A DNA stretch of 64,000 nucleotides from a virus. Each line of letters opens with the position of its first letter. Within the stretch, counting starts at the first letter, position 1. The DNA lies in the IMG/VR virus record IMGVR_UViG_3300028376_000003, positions 62,001 to 126,000 of that record; one strand, written 5' to 3'. Both the position numbers and the translations under genes were made by a program. The notes beneath the pieces are model-generated. The model was not told the DNA's origin, made no database searches, and saw only the letters and a list, made by a program, of their open reading frames with translations. This document shows positions 27,815 to 35,710 of the stretch, one piece after another.

Positions 27815-27887
27815 GCTCCGTTCGTCTAGTGGACTAGGACCCCAGGCTTTCAACTTGGTAACGGGAGTTCAATTCTCCCACGGAGTA
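27815..27887 (+). tRNA. tRNA-Glu (UUC)
   Basis: Acceptor GCTCCGT/ACGGAGT, anticodon arm CCAGGCTTTCAACTTGG (TTC), T arm GGGAGTTCAATTCTCCC. It lies 10 bases after tRNA-Tyr, in the same transcript. Confidence 0.9.
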
Positions 27888-27932
27888 CTAGTTTTAATAT
27901 TGTTTAAAATAGGATTATAATAATATAATGCT

Positions 27933-27940
27933 TATATTTG
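27933..27940 (+). promoter_or_regulatory. Bacteroidetes-type -7 element TATATTTG
   Basis: TATATTTG lies 29 bases before the small gene at 27970. Confidence 0.6.
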
Positions 27941-27969
27941 CCTATTATTTAATTTTAAAAAGCTTTTAA

Positions 27970-28134
27970 ATGGAAAAAAACACAATACAAGATTTTAAGT
28001 GTGTATATGTTTATAGAACTGGTAAAAAAATACATGAATGTGTATTTAAAGCCTACAATGTTGAGCAAGCTAAGACACATTTTTCGTTTTTTTATCCGAA
28101 AAGGATATTGAAAGAAATTGAATTACAAAAATAA
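27970..28134 (+). CDS. Small hypothetical protein, 54 aa
   Basis: ATG 27970 to TAA 28134. The product (begins MEKNTIQDFKCVYVYRTGKK) is basic and beta/alpha-mixed, not recognised. It has its own promoter and is followed 6 bases later by the next small gene, so the two form an operon between tRNA groups. Confidence 0.65.
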   Translation: MEKNTIQDFKCVYVYRTGKKIHECVFKAYNVEQAKTHFSFFYPKRILKEIELQK

Positions 28135-28140
28135 ATTATT

Positions 28141-28359
28141 ATGGTTTTAAAAATAGAGATAGAAGGAATTGGCGAATTCGACATAAAACATGATTTGTTA
28201 CATCGAGGTAATCGACCAAGACTGAAAACTTACCATAAAGGGATATTTAGAGAAGTATCTTTTAATAGTTTTGAAGACTATCTAAATCCTACCTATCAGA
28301 GAGGATTTGATTATGAAGGAACAGAAATACAGATTAAAATTTTAGAAAATACAGATTAA
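28141..28359 (+). CDS. Small hypothetical protein, 72 aa
   Basis: Unknown. It begins IEIEGIGEFDIKHDLL; a similar IxxEGIGxxxV opening occurs in the 112-aa gene at 49558, suggesting a small paralogous family. It is the second gene of a two-gene operon; transcription probably continues into the next leader and tRNA group. Confidence 0.6.
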   Translation: MVLKIEIEGIGEFDIKHDLLHRGNRPRLKTYHKGIFREVSFNSFEDYLNPTYQRGFDYEGTEIQIKILENTD

Positions 28360-28380
28360 TTTAAGAGGGAGAGTAAACTT

Positions 28381-28390
28381 TTAATATATA
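28381..28390 (+). promoter_or_regulatory. Late-type box TTAATATATA before second tRNA leader
   Basis: Exact box 16 bases before leader ATG 28407, preceded by GAGGGAGAGTAAACTTT, which resembles the segments before the other tRNA leaders. Confidence 0.6.
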
Positions 28391-28406
28391 GTGTAATATA
28401 ACAATT

Positions 28407-28481
28407 ATGAGAACAATTAATAACATAGCAATAATAGCGATAGGCAAAGGGAAAACTCATTGGCTGGGAATTGTTATGTAA
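28407..28481 (+). CDS. Attenuator leader peptide, Ile/Ala/Gly-rich (24 aa)
   Basis: ATG 28407 to TAA 28481. The peptide runs INNIAIIAIGKGK then HWLGIVM. It has six Ile (four ATA codons), two Ala (GCA, GCG) and three Gly (GGC, GGG, GGA). The tRNAs behind the terminator are Ile with anticodon UAU (which reads ATA), two Gly with UCC (GGA/GGG) and Ala with UGC (GCA/GCG). The codon-level match with ATA is especially telling. Near the end of the ORF, TTGGCTGGG (28460-28468) can pair with CCCAGTCAG (28508-28516) in the terminator. Confidence 0.8.
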   Translation: MRTINNIAIIAIGKGKTHWLGIVM

Positions 28482-28504
28482 TTAATTTAATTATAAATTA
28501 TCAT

Positions 28505-28534
28505 AAACCCAGTCAGAAATGACTGGGTTTTTTA
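28505..28534 (+). terminator. Rho-independent terminator upstream of tRNA-Ile
   Basis: AAACCCAGTC / GACTGGGTTT with loop AGAAAT and a T run; 14 bases before tRNA-Ile. Confidence 0.9.
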
Positions 28535-28547
28535 TTTTATTATAAAT

Positions 28548-28621
28548 TGGTATGTAGCTTAGATGGTAAAAGCACATGGCTTATATCCATGAGATAGTGG
28601 GTTCGATACCCATCATACCAA
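28548..28621 (+). tRNA. tRNA-Ile (UAU)
   Basis: Acceptor TGGTATG/CATACCA, anticodon arm CATGGCTTATATCCATG with TAT at the anticodon, T arm GTGGGTTCGATACCCAT. It reads ATA, a codon common in this AT-rich phage. Confidence 0.85.
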
Positions 28622-28629
28622 CAAAATAA

Positions 28630-28703
28630 GCAGGTAACGCATAAGTGATGGTGCACTAGCCTTCCAAGCTAGAATAGAATCGGTTTGATCCCGATTACCT
28701 GCT
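28630..28703 (+). tRNA. tRNA-Gly (UCC), copy 1
   Basis: Acceptor GCAGGTA/TACCTGC, anticodon arm CTAGCCTTCCAAGCTAG (TCC), T arm ATCGGTTTGATCCCGAT. Confidence 0.85.
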
Positions 28704-28714
28704 CGATATAAAAT

Positions 28715-28788
28715 GCAAATGTAGCTCAATTGGCTAGAGTGTCTGATTTCCATTCAGAAAGTTGTAGGTTCGAATCCTATCATTTGCT
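28715..28788 (+). tRNA. tRNA-Gly (UCC), copy 2
   Basis: Acceptor GCAAATG/CATTTGC, anticodon arm TCTGATTTCCATTCAGA; loop TTTCCAT gives TCC. It is strongly diverged from the first Gly tRNA (different stems throughout), so it is not a recent duplication. If the loop were shifted by one base it would read CCA (Trp), but the five-pair stem supports TCC. Confidence 0.75.
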
Positions 28789-28795
28789 CATTAAT

Positions 28796-28873
28796 GGGGG
28801 ATTAGCTCAGTCTGGTCGTAAGCGATAGCTTTGCAAGCTGTGTCATACATCGGTTCAAATCCGATATCCTCCA
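28796..28873 (+). tRNA. tRNA-Ala (UGC)
   Basis: Acceptor GGGGGAT/ATCCTCC, anticodon arm ATAGCTTTGCAAGCTGT (TGC), T arm ATCGGTTCAAATCCGAT. Last tRNA of the group. Confidence 0.85.
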
Positions 28874-28923
28874 CAGCTTAATTAAAAAAAACAATAATTA
28901 TAGAAGATTTGAGTGCGAGATAG

Positions 28924-29121
28924 ATAGAGAGAGGAGTAATTACTAAATTTGCATCAGATGAATTGGAGAAGTTGTCTAAAAATCATCAGGCTAGAAAATA
29001 TCAAAGCTTCACTATAGATAGGTGAGTTGTTGATATTGTGGACATGTCACCGATTTCTAAGCTAACAAATTCAGTAGATGTGATAGTTTATGGTGGTGAT
29101 TCATTAATGGAGATTTCTTAG
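28924..29121 (+). pseudogene. Decayed gene remnant with in-frame TGA
   Basis: One frame reads FASDELEKLSKNHQARKYQS then FTIDR, a TGA at 29023, and continues VVDIVDMSPISKLTNSVDVI to a TAG at 29121. No start codon precedes the first part. The amino-acid composition is protein-like on both sides of the TGA, so this is probably a truncated, dead gene. No family recognised. Confidence 0.45.
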
Positions 29122-29132
29122 AAACATATTAA

Positions 29133-29141
29133 TAATATATA
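29133..29141 (+). promoter_or_regulatory. Late-type box (TAATATATA)
   Basis: TAATATATA followed by TATAG, 24 bases before the endolysin start. Confidence 0.5.
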
Positions 29142-29165
29142 TATAGAGAAAATGTACATATTATT

Positions 29166-29921
29166 ATGATTATAAGATTTAGAAGTAGAGGAGAAAAAGT
29201 TAAGGATTTACAAAACTTGTTAGGACTAAAACCTGATGGTATATTTGGTCCTAACACTTTGAAAGCTTTGAAGAATTTTCAAAGAGATAATGGATTAAGC
29301 GTAGATGGTATAGTTGGTCCTAATACTTGGTCTGTTTTAGTAAAAAACGATAAGAATAGAATAAGACCAATTTACGATGTTGATCTAAACGAAGAAGATT
29401 CTGTATCTGATCCAGAGTGTATGTTCTGTGTAGAAGATATTGAGGAAACACAACCTTTGTCCCCTAGTACAAGGGAACTTATAAACCTAATAGAATCTAG
29501 TGATATTACTAGGAATATAAAAAGGCTTGTTTTCCATTGTACTGCAACATCTCAAAAAGCTACTGTATCTGCCATTGTGAATTATTGGAAGAATACACTT
29601 GGGTGGCGTTCACCAGGTTATCATATAATTGTTAGGCCAGATGGAACTTGGAATCAACTACTAGACTTTAACAGAGTCTCTAATGGTGTTCGTGGTATCA
29701 ATTCTACTACTATAAATATATCATATATTGGTGGTGTTGACCGAAATGGTAGAGCATTGGATAATAGAACTAAAAAGCAAAAGGATGTCTATGAAACCAT
29801 TTATAGAGCTTTTAAGCATAAATTACCTAGAATAACATTTCATGGACATAATGAATTTTCATCAAAAGCATGTCCATCTTTTAATGTTAAAAATTGGATA
29901 AAGTCTTTAAGAGTAATTTAA
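29166..29921 (+). CDS. Endolysin: peptidoglycan-binding domain + N-acetylmuramoyl-L-alanine amidase
   Basis: 251 residues. Residues 4-58 are a PG_binding_1 domain with two repeats of the DGIFGPNT/DGIVGPNTW type. Residues about 112-251 are an Amidase_2 (PGRP/T7 lysozyme-like) domain: first zinc His in LVFHCTATS, the GWRSPGYHIIV segment, second His in TFHGHNEF and the Cys ligand in KACPSF. It cuts the bond between MurNAc and L-Ala during lysis. There is no signal peptide, so a holin would be needed. A late-type box lies upstream. Confidence 0.92.
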   Translation: MIIRFRSRGEKVKDLQNLLGLKPDGIFGPNTLKALKNFQRDNGLSVDGIVGPNTWSVLVKNDKNRIRPIYDVDLNEEDSVSDPECMFCVEDIEETQPLSPSTRELINLIESSDITRNIKRLVFHCTATSQKATVSAIVNYWKNTLGWRSPGYHIIVRPDGTWNQLLDFNRVSNGVRGINSTTINISYIGGVDRNGRALDNRTKKQKDVYETIYRAFKHKLPRITFHGHNEFSSKACPSFNVKNWIKSLRVI

Positions 29922-29927
29922 TTAGTA

Positions 29928-29935
29928 TATATTTG
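29928..29935 (+). promoter_or_regulatory. Bacteroidetes-type -7 element TATATTTG
   Basis: TATATTTG, 114 bases before the gene at 30050; the long leader between them has no obvious fold. Confidence 0.5.
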
Positions 29936-30049
29936 CATAGTAAGAATTCTAAAAGAAAGAAAAATTATAATATTATTTTACTATATATCATGATGTTGCA
30001 TGTTTTTAGATGAATTAACAACACTAATCACTTAATAATACAAATCTAT

Positions 30050-30478
30050 ATGACCACAATTCAAACAAATAATATAATTAACTTTTATTTCAATATTAGC
30101 ACTGAATGTGGTATTGATATATTACATCTATCACCAAGCTATCTTAGAGAAAAGTGGATACTCCATATAGGAACTGATATTGAAAATAATAATATAACCA
30201 AAAGTGTTAAGTTGGATACTTGGACTAAAATATGGGGTGTTACTGATAAAAATACAACATCAATATATTATATAATTCTAGAATTAAATTCAGTTCCACT
30301 AAGGGAAGCTAATATAACGTCTGTAGTTAATAAAATTATTCCTTATATTGATGAAAATAAGATAAACAAAGAAGAATATAATGGTTTACACCCATCAATA
30401 AATAGTTGTAAGGATCAATGGATGATGAAGAAAGAAAACAAAAGATACTTAAATATTCAAATGTTATTGAATGACTGA
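30050..30478 (+). CDS. Hypothetical protein, 142 aa
   Basis: Unknown; alternates strands and short helices with many Asn and Ile. The C-terminus (CKDQWMMKKENKRYLN) is basic. It has a host-type promoter far upstream. No motif recognised. Confidence 0.6.
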   Translation: MTTIQTNNIINFYFNISTECGIDILHLSPSYLREKWILHIGTDIENNNITKSVKLDTWTKIWGVTDKNTTSIYYIILELNSVPLREANITSVVNKIIPYIDENKINKEEYNGLHPSINSCKDQWMMKKENKRYLNIQMLLND

Positions 30479-30501
30479 TATTTATATATAAGAGAAAAAC
30501 A

Positions 30502-30957
30502 ATGAAATTAAGAAAGACTATAGCAACCACAATGAGAGGATATCTTAATGAGAATAATAGTAATGAAAGTCATTTTTTATCTGAAAGTGAAAAATATGGC
30601 TCTTATGAAGGTATTATTCATTCTGATATAGAAAAAGTCAAGAATTAGTTCTCAAAACGAGGTATTGACTACAATTCATATCTTAATCAAATTGAACTAC
30701 CTGTAGCATTTTTAAACAATATAAATGTAGAATTAAAATATAGAGGAAAGGGATATGGTGATGAACTATATTTTGATTTTGAACAGAATTGTTATTATTA
30801 TAACACTAAATGCATAATATTAGAAAGTGATAGTGGCGAATCACAGAAGAAAGGTTTTAATTTGGACAATTGGTATGAAATCTTAGACTATGAGATAATT
30901 GGGGAAGAAAGTGGTAATTCAATTATGAAAAAAAAATTAATTAGTTCACAACGATGA
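30502..30957 (+). pseudogene. Broken GNAT-like acetyltransferase gene
   Basis: Starts MKLRKTIATTMRGYLNENN at 30502, meets TAG at 30646-30648, then continues in frame for 102 more codons (LPVAFLNNINVELKYRGKGY onward) to TGA 30955. The segment VELKYRGKGYG is the acetyl-CoA-binding motif A of GNAT enzymes and CIILESDSG the following strand. Near the end, after nine A, another frame continues LVHNDDGDNSALLNSDYEM, so there is a frameshift as well. Nonsense mutation plus frameshift mark it as dead. Its N-terminus resembles the capsid-targeting-like starts of other late genes here. Confidence 0.65.
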
Positions 30958-31018
30958 TGGTGATAATAGTGCTTTACTTAATTCTGATTATGAAATGATA
31001 ATTATTTAAAAATAAATT

Positions 31019-31240
31019 ATGGGACTATACGATACAGTAAAAGTACCTTGCCCTTCATGTGGTGAGAAGAAAGATTTTCAAAGTAAGAGTGGTGATGGTT
31101 TTTTAGAAGTAGTTGATTTAGAAAACTGCCCATATGATATACTAGTAGGCGTAAACAGACATTCACCCCATACTTGTAAGTGTGGAGAAATATTTAAAGT
31201 GGATTTAAATACTAGAAAAAGTGTAAAAACAGAAAAATAG
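31019..31240 (+). CDS. Zinc-ribbon protein, 73 aa
   Basis: Two cysteine pairs, CPSCGEKK near residue 10 and CKCGEIF near residue 57, form a typical zinc ribbon; a third Cys (NCPYD) lies between. Such small proteins often bind nucleic acid or another protein. No further identity. The following 257 bases contain only a weak GTCCC/GGGAC hairpin near 31253-31279 and no gene. Confidence 0.7.
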   Translation: MGLYDTVKVPCPSCGEKKDFQSKSGDGFLEVVDLENCPYDILVGVNRHSPHTCKCGEIFKVDLNTRKSVKTEK

Positions 31241-31497
31241 ACTATGATAATGTCCCAAATATCTATTAAATAAGGGACTTTAAAAATTAGGTAATTTTAT
31301 ACATTGTTGTGCAGAGTAGGTTATTAATTTAATTATGAGATGAGTAGTATTAATTATATAAAAAATACAACTTATTATCTGTTTGTAAGTATAAGTGTGT
31401 AAGTGCTACTTATGATAAACTTCTAATATCACAAACAATCAATTTTAATAAAAGCATATACTAGAAAATAGAAAATAAAAAATAATAAATTAAATAT

Positions 31498-32733
31498 ATG
31501 AATAACACATCAATTATAGATTCATTTACTGAGCTTAAGTCAGACAAAATGATTAATAAAATAGAGATAATGGAAATCCTAGACTCTGTTTTTAGATTTG
31601 AGTTTAGAAAAAAATATGATACAGATGAAAACTTTGATATAATTCTAAACCCAGATAACGGAGATTTAGAAATATGGCAAAACAAAATCGTTGTACAAGA
31701 TGGCGAGGTTGAAAACCACAATACTGAAATAGAAATTTCAGAAGTTCTTAAGGTGGAGTCAGATTTTGAAATAGGGGAAGAATATCCACAAGAATTCAAA
31801 ATATCAGAATTAGGAAGAAGATCTATATTAAGTTTAAGACAGAATCTAAAGGCTAGAATAAAAGACTACGAAAATAAATCAACAATAGAGAAGTTTGAAG
31901 ATATGATTGGATATATTTTCAATGCCGAAGTCCATCACATAAAAAGAAATATGGTTATATTACTAGATGATGAGGGTATTGAAATTTGTTTACCAAAAGA
32001 TAATCAGATACCTGGTGAGTTTTACAGAAAAGGTGATACAATATCATTTGTGGTAGAAGAAGCTGAAATTAGAAACAATAAGCCATACATTATTGCATCA
32101 AGAACATCAAGTAAGTTTCTAGAAAGAATAATGGAACAAGAAATACCTGAAATATTCGATGGTCTAATAAATATAAAGAACATAGTTAGAGTACCTGGTA
32201 TTAAAGCTAAGGTAGCAGTGGAAACATATGATGATAGAATTGATCCTGTTGGAACTTGTGTTGGTAGTAGAGGAAGTCGAATAATGGCAGTTACTAGAGA
32301 GCTAAATGGTGAGAGTATAGATATCATAAGCTACACAAATAATATGGATTTATATATAACTAGGTCGTTAAAACCAGCCGTTGTTAAATTTATAAAGGTA
32401 GAAGATGGTAAAGCTGACGTTCATTTAAATGGTGAAGATATTGGTAAGGCTATTGGTAAGAAAGGTTCTAATATAAGATTAACTAGCTTACTTACTGGTC
32501 TAGAAATAAATCTTATAAATGATGAGCAAGCTACAGAGGAAGATATAGATCTTATGGAATTTTCTGATGAAGTTGATTTATGGGTAATAAATGAATTTAA
32601 AAAAGCTGGTATAGATACTGCTAAATCATTACTATCTTATGGTTTTAGTGAACTTGTAAATATGACAGATTTAGAGGATGTGACTATTGAGAAGATAATA
32701 AAAATAATCAAACAAGAATTTGTTGATAGTTAA
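31498..32733 (+). CDS. nusA: Transcription termination/antitermination factor NusA
   Basis: 411 residues with the NusA order. The RNAP-binding N-terminal domain (1-130) has the usual ALR/SILSLRQNLKARIKDYEN helix. An S1 domain follows at about 140-205. KH1 holds the highly conserved DPVGTCVGSRGSRIMAVTRE (about 245-265) and KH2 the GKAIGKKGSNIRLTSLLTG segment. A short C-terminal helical repeat (AKSLLSYGFSEL) is like the acidic-repeat/HhH tail. NusA binds core RNA polymerase and modulates pausing, termination and antitermination. Encoding a full copy is unusual for a phage and fits the attenuators found in this window (link inferred). Confidence 0.95.
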   Translation: MNNTSIIDSFTELKSDKMINKIEIMEILDSVFRFEFRKKYDTDENFDIILNPDNGDLEIWQNKIVVQDGEVENHNTEIEISEVLKVESDFEIGEEYPQEFKISELGRRSILSLRQNLKARIKDYENKSTIEKFEDMIGYIFNAEVHHIKRNMVILLDDEGIEICLPKDNQIPGEFYRKGDTISFVVEEAEIRNNKPYIIASRTSSKFLERIMEQEIPEIFDGLINIKNIVRVPGIKAKVAVETYDDRIDPVGTCVGSRGSRIMAVTRELNGESIDIISYTNNMDLYITRSLKPAVVKFIKVEDGKADVHLNGEDIGKAIGKKGSNIRLTSLLTGLEINLINDEQATEEDIDLMEFSDEVDLWVINEFKKAGIDTAKSLLSYGFSELVNMTDLEDVTIEKIIKIIKQEFVDS

Positions 32734-32742
32734 AACAAAATA

Positions 32743-32970
32743 ATGTCAAATAGAAACTATAAAATAGATAAGGAAATCGAGGTAACACTTAAAGTTAAAG
32801 TAAAGATTAATTCTTGCAATGACTATAATAGGTTGAACGAATTACAAATAGAAAATAATGTATCTGATTTTAAAAATGATATTAAAGAACATCTGCTAGA
32901 TAAGCTAAGAAATAGCTATCAAGAAGAAGTTACAATAGGTATTGATTTTTGGGATTATGAAGTAGATTAA
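32743..32970 (+). CDS. Small hypothetical protein, 75 aa
   Basis: Unknown. Strand-rich N-terminus (KEIEVTLKVKVKINS) and acidic C-terminus. It lies 9 bases after nusA in the same transcript. Confidence 0.6.
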   Translation: MSNRNYKIDKEIEVTLKVKVKINSCNDYNRLNELQIENNVSDFKNDIKEHLLDKLRNSYQEEVTIGIDFWDYEVD

Positions 32971-33009
32971 TTAAATACCATAAAATACTTGTATAATATT
33001 TTTTATTTG

Positions 33010-33017
33010 TATATTTG
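33010..33017 (+). promoter_or_regulatory. Bacteroidetes-type -7 element TATATTTG
   Basis: TATATTTG lies 12 bases before ATG 33030; the mRNA leader would be very short. Confidence 0.6.
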
Positions 33018-33029
33018 TAAAAAAATAAT

Positions 33030-33299
33030 ATGAAAACTTTTAAGAAATCATTTATTATAATAGGACTTGGCGTACTTAACATACTACATGCTAGCCTTCA
33101 TATATTTCAATTTGTTCAATCTTTTATGCTTGTAAAGGCATCTATAGAACTACAAGACACATCAACAAATCACAGTGGTTTATTTTCAGATTTACTACAC
33201 AGTCCATATTTTACAATAGTTTGGGCATTAGTAGGCATCTTGACCTTATACATCGGTATCAAGGATTTTATTCATCATAAAAAATGTAAAAATGGGTAG
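33030..33299 (+). CDS. Small two-helix membrane protein
   Basis: 89 residues with two transmembrane helices (SFIIIGLGVLNILHASLHIF and YFTIVWALVGILTLYIGI) and basic ends, so both termini face the cytoplasm. Rich in His (seven, including HHKKC at the end). Size and topology would suit a holin or a superinfection factor, but there is no direct support. It overlaps the next gene by 8 bases. Confidence 0.65.
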   Translation: MKTFKKSFIIIGLGVLNILHASLHIFQFVQSFMLVKASIELQDTSTNHSGLFSDLLHSPYFTIVWALVGILTLYIGIKDFIHHKKCKNG

Positions 33300-34197
33300 T
33301 TTTAATATAATATGTTCAATATCTAATACAGTCATAAGTGACGGCGATAGAGCAAGTATTCAGATATTAGTCCCTGGTGGAAGTGAAAATTTCAATTCAC
33401 ATAAGAACATAATTGTATCAGAAAGTGGTACACAAGAGTTCTTCTCACCATTTGGGTTTCCAATAAATGGTCGATATGATAGCTATGGAAGATTAAGACA
33501 TATAGAAAATGACATAAATGTAGAAATGTTAGAAAAATTCTTTAACATAAATATATATGAATTACTTAATCTAATACATTCTAGTAGTAGAACTTATGAT
33601 GAAGAGGTTAAAAACACAGACATAATTGACAATTTGTTCATATCTTTTTTTAGAACAGAAGTCATTGACTACATAGACAATGGAAGCCTAGATATAAATA
33701 TTGACAACCCCGAAGAATATACTAGAGGTGCTTACATAAAAAGTATTTTAGATGGTATTGATGATTATAACATAACAAACATATCAGAAAGAATATCATA
33801 TATTGAAAGTATGGCAGAAGCTGATATTACAGAAGAAATTTCGAAAGAGTTTTTTGATTTAATAAGAAAACAAACTACAAGAAAAAAGACATATATTCAA
33901 TCATTATGGCAATATAATATGTTTGAATTGCTACCAATTGATTTAATATTTAAAGACTATATAATTAAACAATATAATCTTATTTCAACGATGACAAATG
34001 AATTGAAAGTATTATTGAGACCAAGCTTATATGGATCACAAGAAGGTGATGATTTATATAGATACAAATTTAATAAAGAAATAAATAATCTAATCATTAA
34101 TGATTTAGAATCAGAATCAGAATGGTTAGATGGTGAAGAAAAATCCATTATAAAGACACATAATCGATCTGTCAAACTAGACAAATTGTATTCATAG
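33292..34197 (+). CDS. Hypothetical protein, 301 aa
   Basis: Not recognised. The N-terminal 70 residues are strand-rich (FNIICSISNTVISDGDRASI, Gly/Pro-rich loops); the rest is long amphipathic helices. It overlaps the membrane-protein gene by 8 bases and abuts the next ATG directly, so it lies in a packed operon. Confidence 0.65.
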   Translation: MGSFNIICSISNTVISDGDRASIQILVPGGSENFNSHKNIIVSESGTQEFFSPFGFPINGRYDSYGRLRHIENDINVEMLEKFFNINIYELLNLIHSSSRTYDEEVKNTDIIDNLFISFFRTEVIDYIDNGSLDINIDNPEEYTRGAYIKSILDGIDDYNITNISERISYIESMAEADITEEISKEFFDLIRKQTTRKKTYIQSLWQYNMFELLPIDLIFKDYIIKQYNLISTMTNELKVLLRPSLYGSQEGDDLYRYKFNKEINNLIINDLESESEWLDGEEKSIIKTHNRSVKLDKLYS

Positions 34198-34461
34198 ATG
34201 AAATTTAATAAAGAAGATAGCCTTATTGGTATGCATTTTGTATACATGTCTGGATATGATAAGAATCCTAAATTTGATAAGATAATAAAACTCGTTGAAC
34301 CAGTAGGTTTAACTATACAAGAATTTATAAATAAAGCTTATTATCCTATAGATTCATATGTAATTTCACAAAATGGCATAAGGTACGAAATGAGAGAGAT
34401 AAAGCTAACTCCAATTAGTGAAATTAGAAAAAACAGATTAAAAAAATTAGGAATTAAATAG
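34198..34461 (+). CDS. Hypothetical protein, 87 aa
   Basis: Unknown; starts at the base after the previous stop. Basic C-terminus (EIRKNRLKKLGIK). No motif recognised. Confidence 0.6.
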   Translation: MKFNKEDSLIGMHFVYMSGYDKNPKFDKIIKLVEPVGLTIQEFINKAYYPIDSYVISQNGIRYEMREIKLTPISEIRKNRLKKLGIK

Positions 34462-34477
34462 ATATATGTAATTAGTT

Positions 34478-34915
34478 ATGGCAGAACTTAAAAAGAAAAG
34501 AAAACGTTATAGATTAAATACATTTTTCTACATTGAAGTATATGATATAGCAGCACTTAGGAGTAAAAAACTAAATAAAGTAATGGGATTAGATAATAAC
34601 ATAAGACCCACCTATTTTAGTACACTAAGTAGAAATACTTCTATAAAGAATATATATCTTTCTAGCTTTTGGAAGAAGAAACAAAGTGCTATCAACCAAA
34701 AGGCTGCTATGAAAGAAATGTGTGATAAAAAGAATCTAACTATGGAAATAATCGAAATTAATAGATTAGAGTTTATAAAATTAATACCGCTAAAAGTACC
34801 AGAGTGTTCAAAATGGGATATGGGATTATACATAATTAATATAGGCATTGTGCGTGATGAGAAAGCATATATGGAAACATTAAAGTGTAGGGAAATAGAC
34901 AACATTAATGAATAA
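34478..34915 (+). CDS. Hypothetical basic protein, 145 aa (tandem paralogue A)
   Basis: Strongly basic N-terminus (KKKRKRYRLN) followed by TFFYIEVYDIAALR. The next gene has the matching RIRYLYYIEMYTLVQYRRLR, a similar length and a similar middle (FWKKKQSAINQ against FFRSSESARKC), so the two are old tandem duplicates. Function unknown; a small nucleic-acid-binding host-takeover protein is conceivable. Confidence 0.6.
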   Translation: MAELKKKRKRYRLNTFFYIEVYDIAALRSKKLNKVMGLDNNIRPTYFSTLSRNTSIKNIYLSSFWKKKQSAINQKAAMKEMCDKKNLTMEIIEINRLEFIKLIPLKVPECSKWDMGLYIINIGIVRDEKAYMETLKCREIDNINE

Positions 34916-35324
34916 TCAAAATAAGACACGAATTAGATATCTATATTATATAGAAATGTACACACTTGTACAATATAGAAGATTAAGGATTGCTCAAGTG
35001 TTGTCTCATCAAACAGAAACATTAGAGACCCTTTACTATAATGGACCTAGGGGATATATCGAACCCCAAAATAATATATACTTTGCCTTATTTTTTAGAA
35101 GTTCAGAAAGTGCAAGGAAGTGTATAAACCTAGTTAGTGAGAATAACTACAAAAATTTTCAATTTATTATTAACAAAATTAGTTCGACTGACTTTGTTAA
35201 TATAATACCAACTACAAAACCATTTAGGATAAACACAAGTCTTACATCAAGATACTACTATAGAAATAACCTAGGGCTAAGAAATGTTGAACTAACTCAC
35301 TTAAAAGAATTAAATTTAAAATAA
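34908..35324 (+). CDS. Hypothetical basic protein, 138 aa (tandem paralogue B)
   Basis: Overlaps paralogue A by 8 bases. Shares the YYIEMY/FYIEVY opening, the SxxSAxK-type helix and the xNIIPTTKP/IKLIPLKVP segment with it. No known family seen. Confidence 0.6.
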   Translation: MNNQNKTRIRYLYYIEMYTLVQYRRLRIAQVLSHQTETLETLYYNGPRGYIEPQNNIYFALFFRSSESARKCINLVSENNYKNFQFIINKISSTDFVNIIPTTKPFRINTSLTSRYYYRNNLGLRNVELTHLKELNLK

Positions 35325-35334
35325 TTAATACACT

Positions 35335-35709
35335 ATGGAAAGCATGGATACAAATATTAAAGACATTATAAGAGGTATTAAAATTGATATAGTTAATAAT
35401 AGATATAAATGTATATCAGCATACAAAATACCAAAAGACGTTGAGCATTGGTTGAATTGTCCAATTTGTGATTTAAAGCCACTTATATGGGAATTTAATA
35501 ATGGATCTTCTACTGGTTGTGGCTGTGGTGAAAACCAATACAGAAACTTTAGTATTGTGACAGAATCTATAATGTCACATATAAGTAGAAATAATGGATC
35601 TGCACTTAATTATGACCATCGTAAATTGAAAAATAACTGGAATCATTGGGTATGTACTAGAGAAGAACTAGAAACACACAAAGGATTATTAGAAGAGGGT
35701 AAGTGGTAG
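35335..35709 (+). CDS. Zinc-binding hypothetical protein, 124 aa
   Basis: A CPIC pair (about 42-45) and a GCGCGE pair (about 62-66) form a likely zinc ribbon, followed by the conserved-looking segment HWVCTREEL. Similar short Cys-containing proteins are common in phage accessory regions. Its stop is one base from the end of the convergent gene. Confidence 0.6.
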   Translation: MESMDTNIKDIIRGIKIDIVNNRYKCISAYKIPKDVEHWLNCPICDLKPLIWEFNNGSSTGCGCGENQYRNFSIVTESIMSHISRNNGSALNYDHRKLKNNWNHWVCTREELETHKGLLEEGKW

Positions 35710-35710
35710 T

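Larger units (their letters stand above)
28407..28540 (+). promoter_or_regulatory. Predicted attenuator of tRNA-Ile/Gly/Gly/Ala
   Basis: Antiterminator TTGGCTGGG (leader, codons 18-21) pairs over nine bases, allowing G-U, with CCCAGTCAG, the 5' arm and loop of the terminator. A ribosome paused in the ATA/GCA/GGC run would leave it free; one at the stop codon would cover it. Confidence 0.7.

Noticed and set aside
28924-30957. Stop-codon reassignment (TGA or TAG read as sense)
   Set aside because: Two frames contain single internal stops, but TAA, TAG and TGA all end well-supported genes here (for example TAG at 34197 and 36840, TGA at 25334 and 30478), and no suppressor tRNA with CUA or UCA anticodon was found. 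Pseudogenes are simpler.
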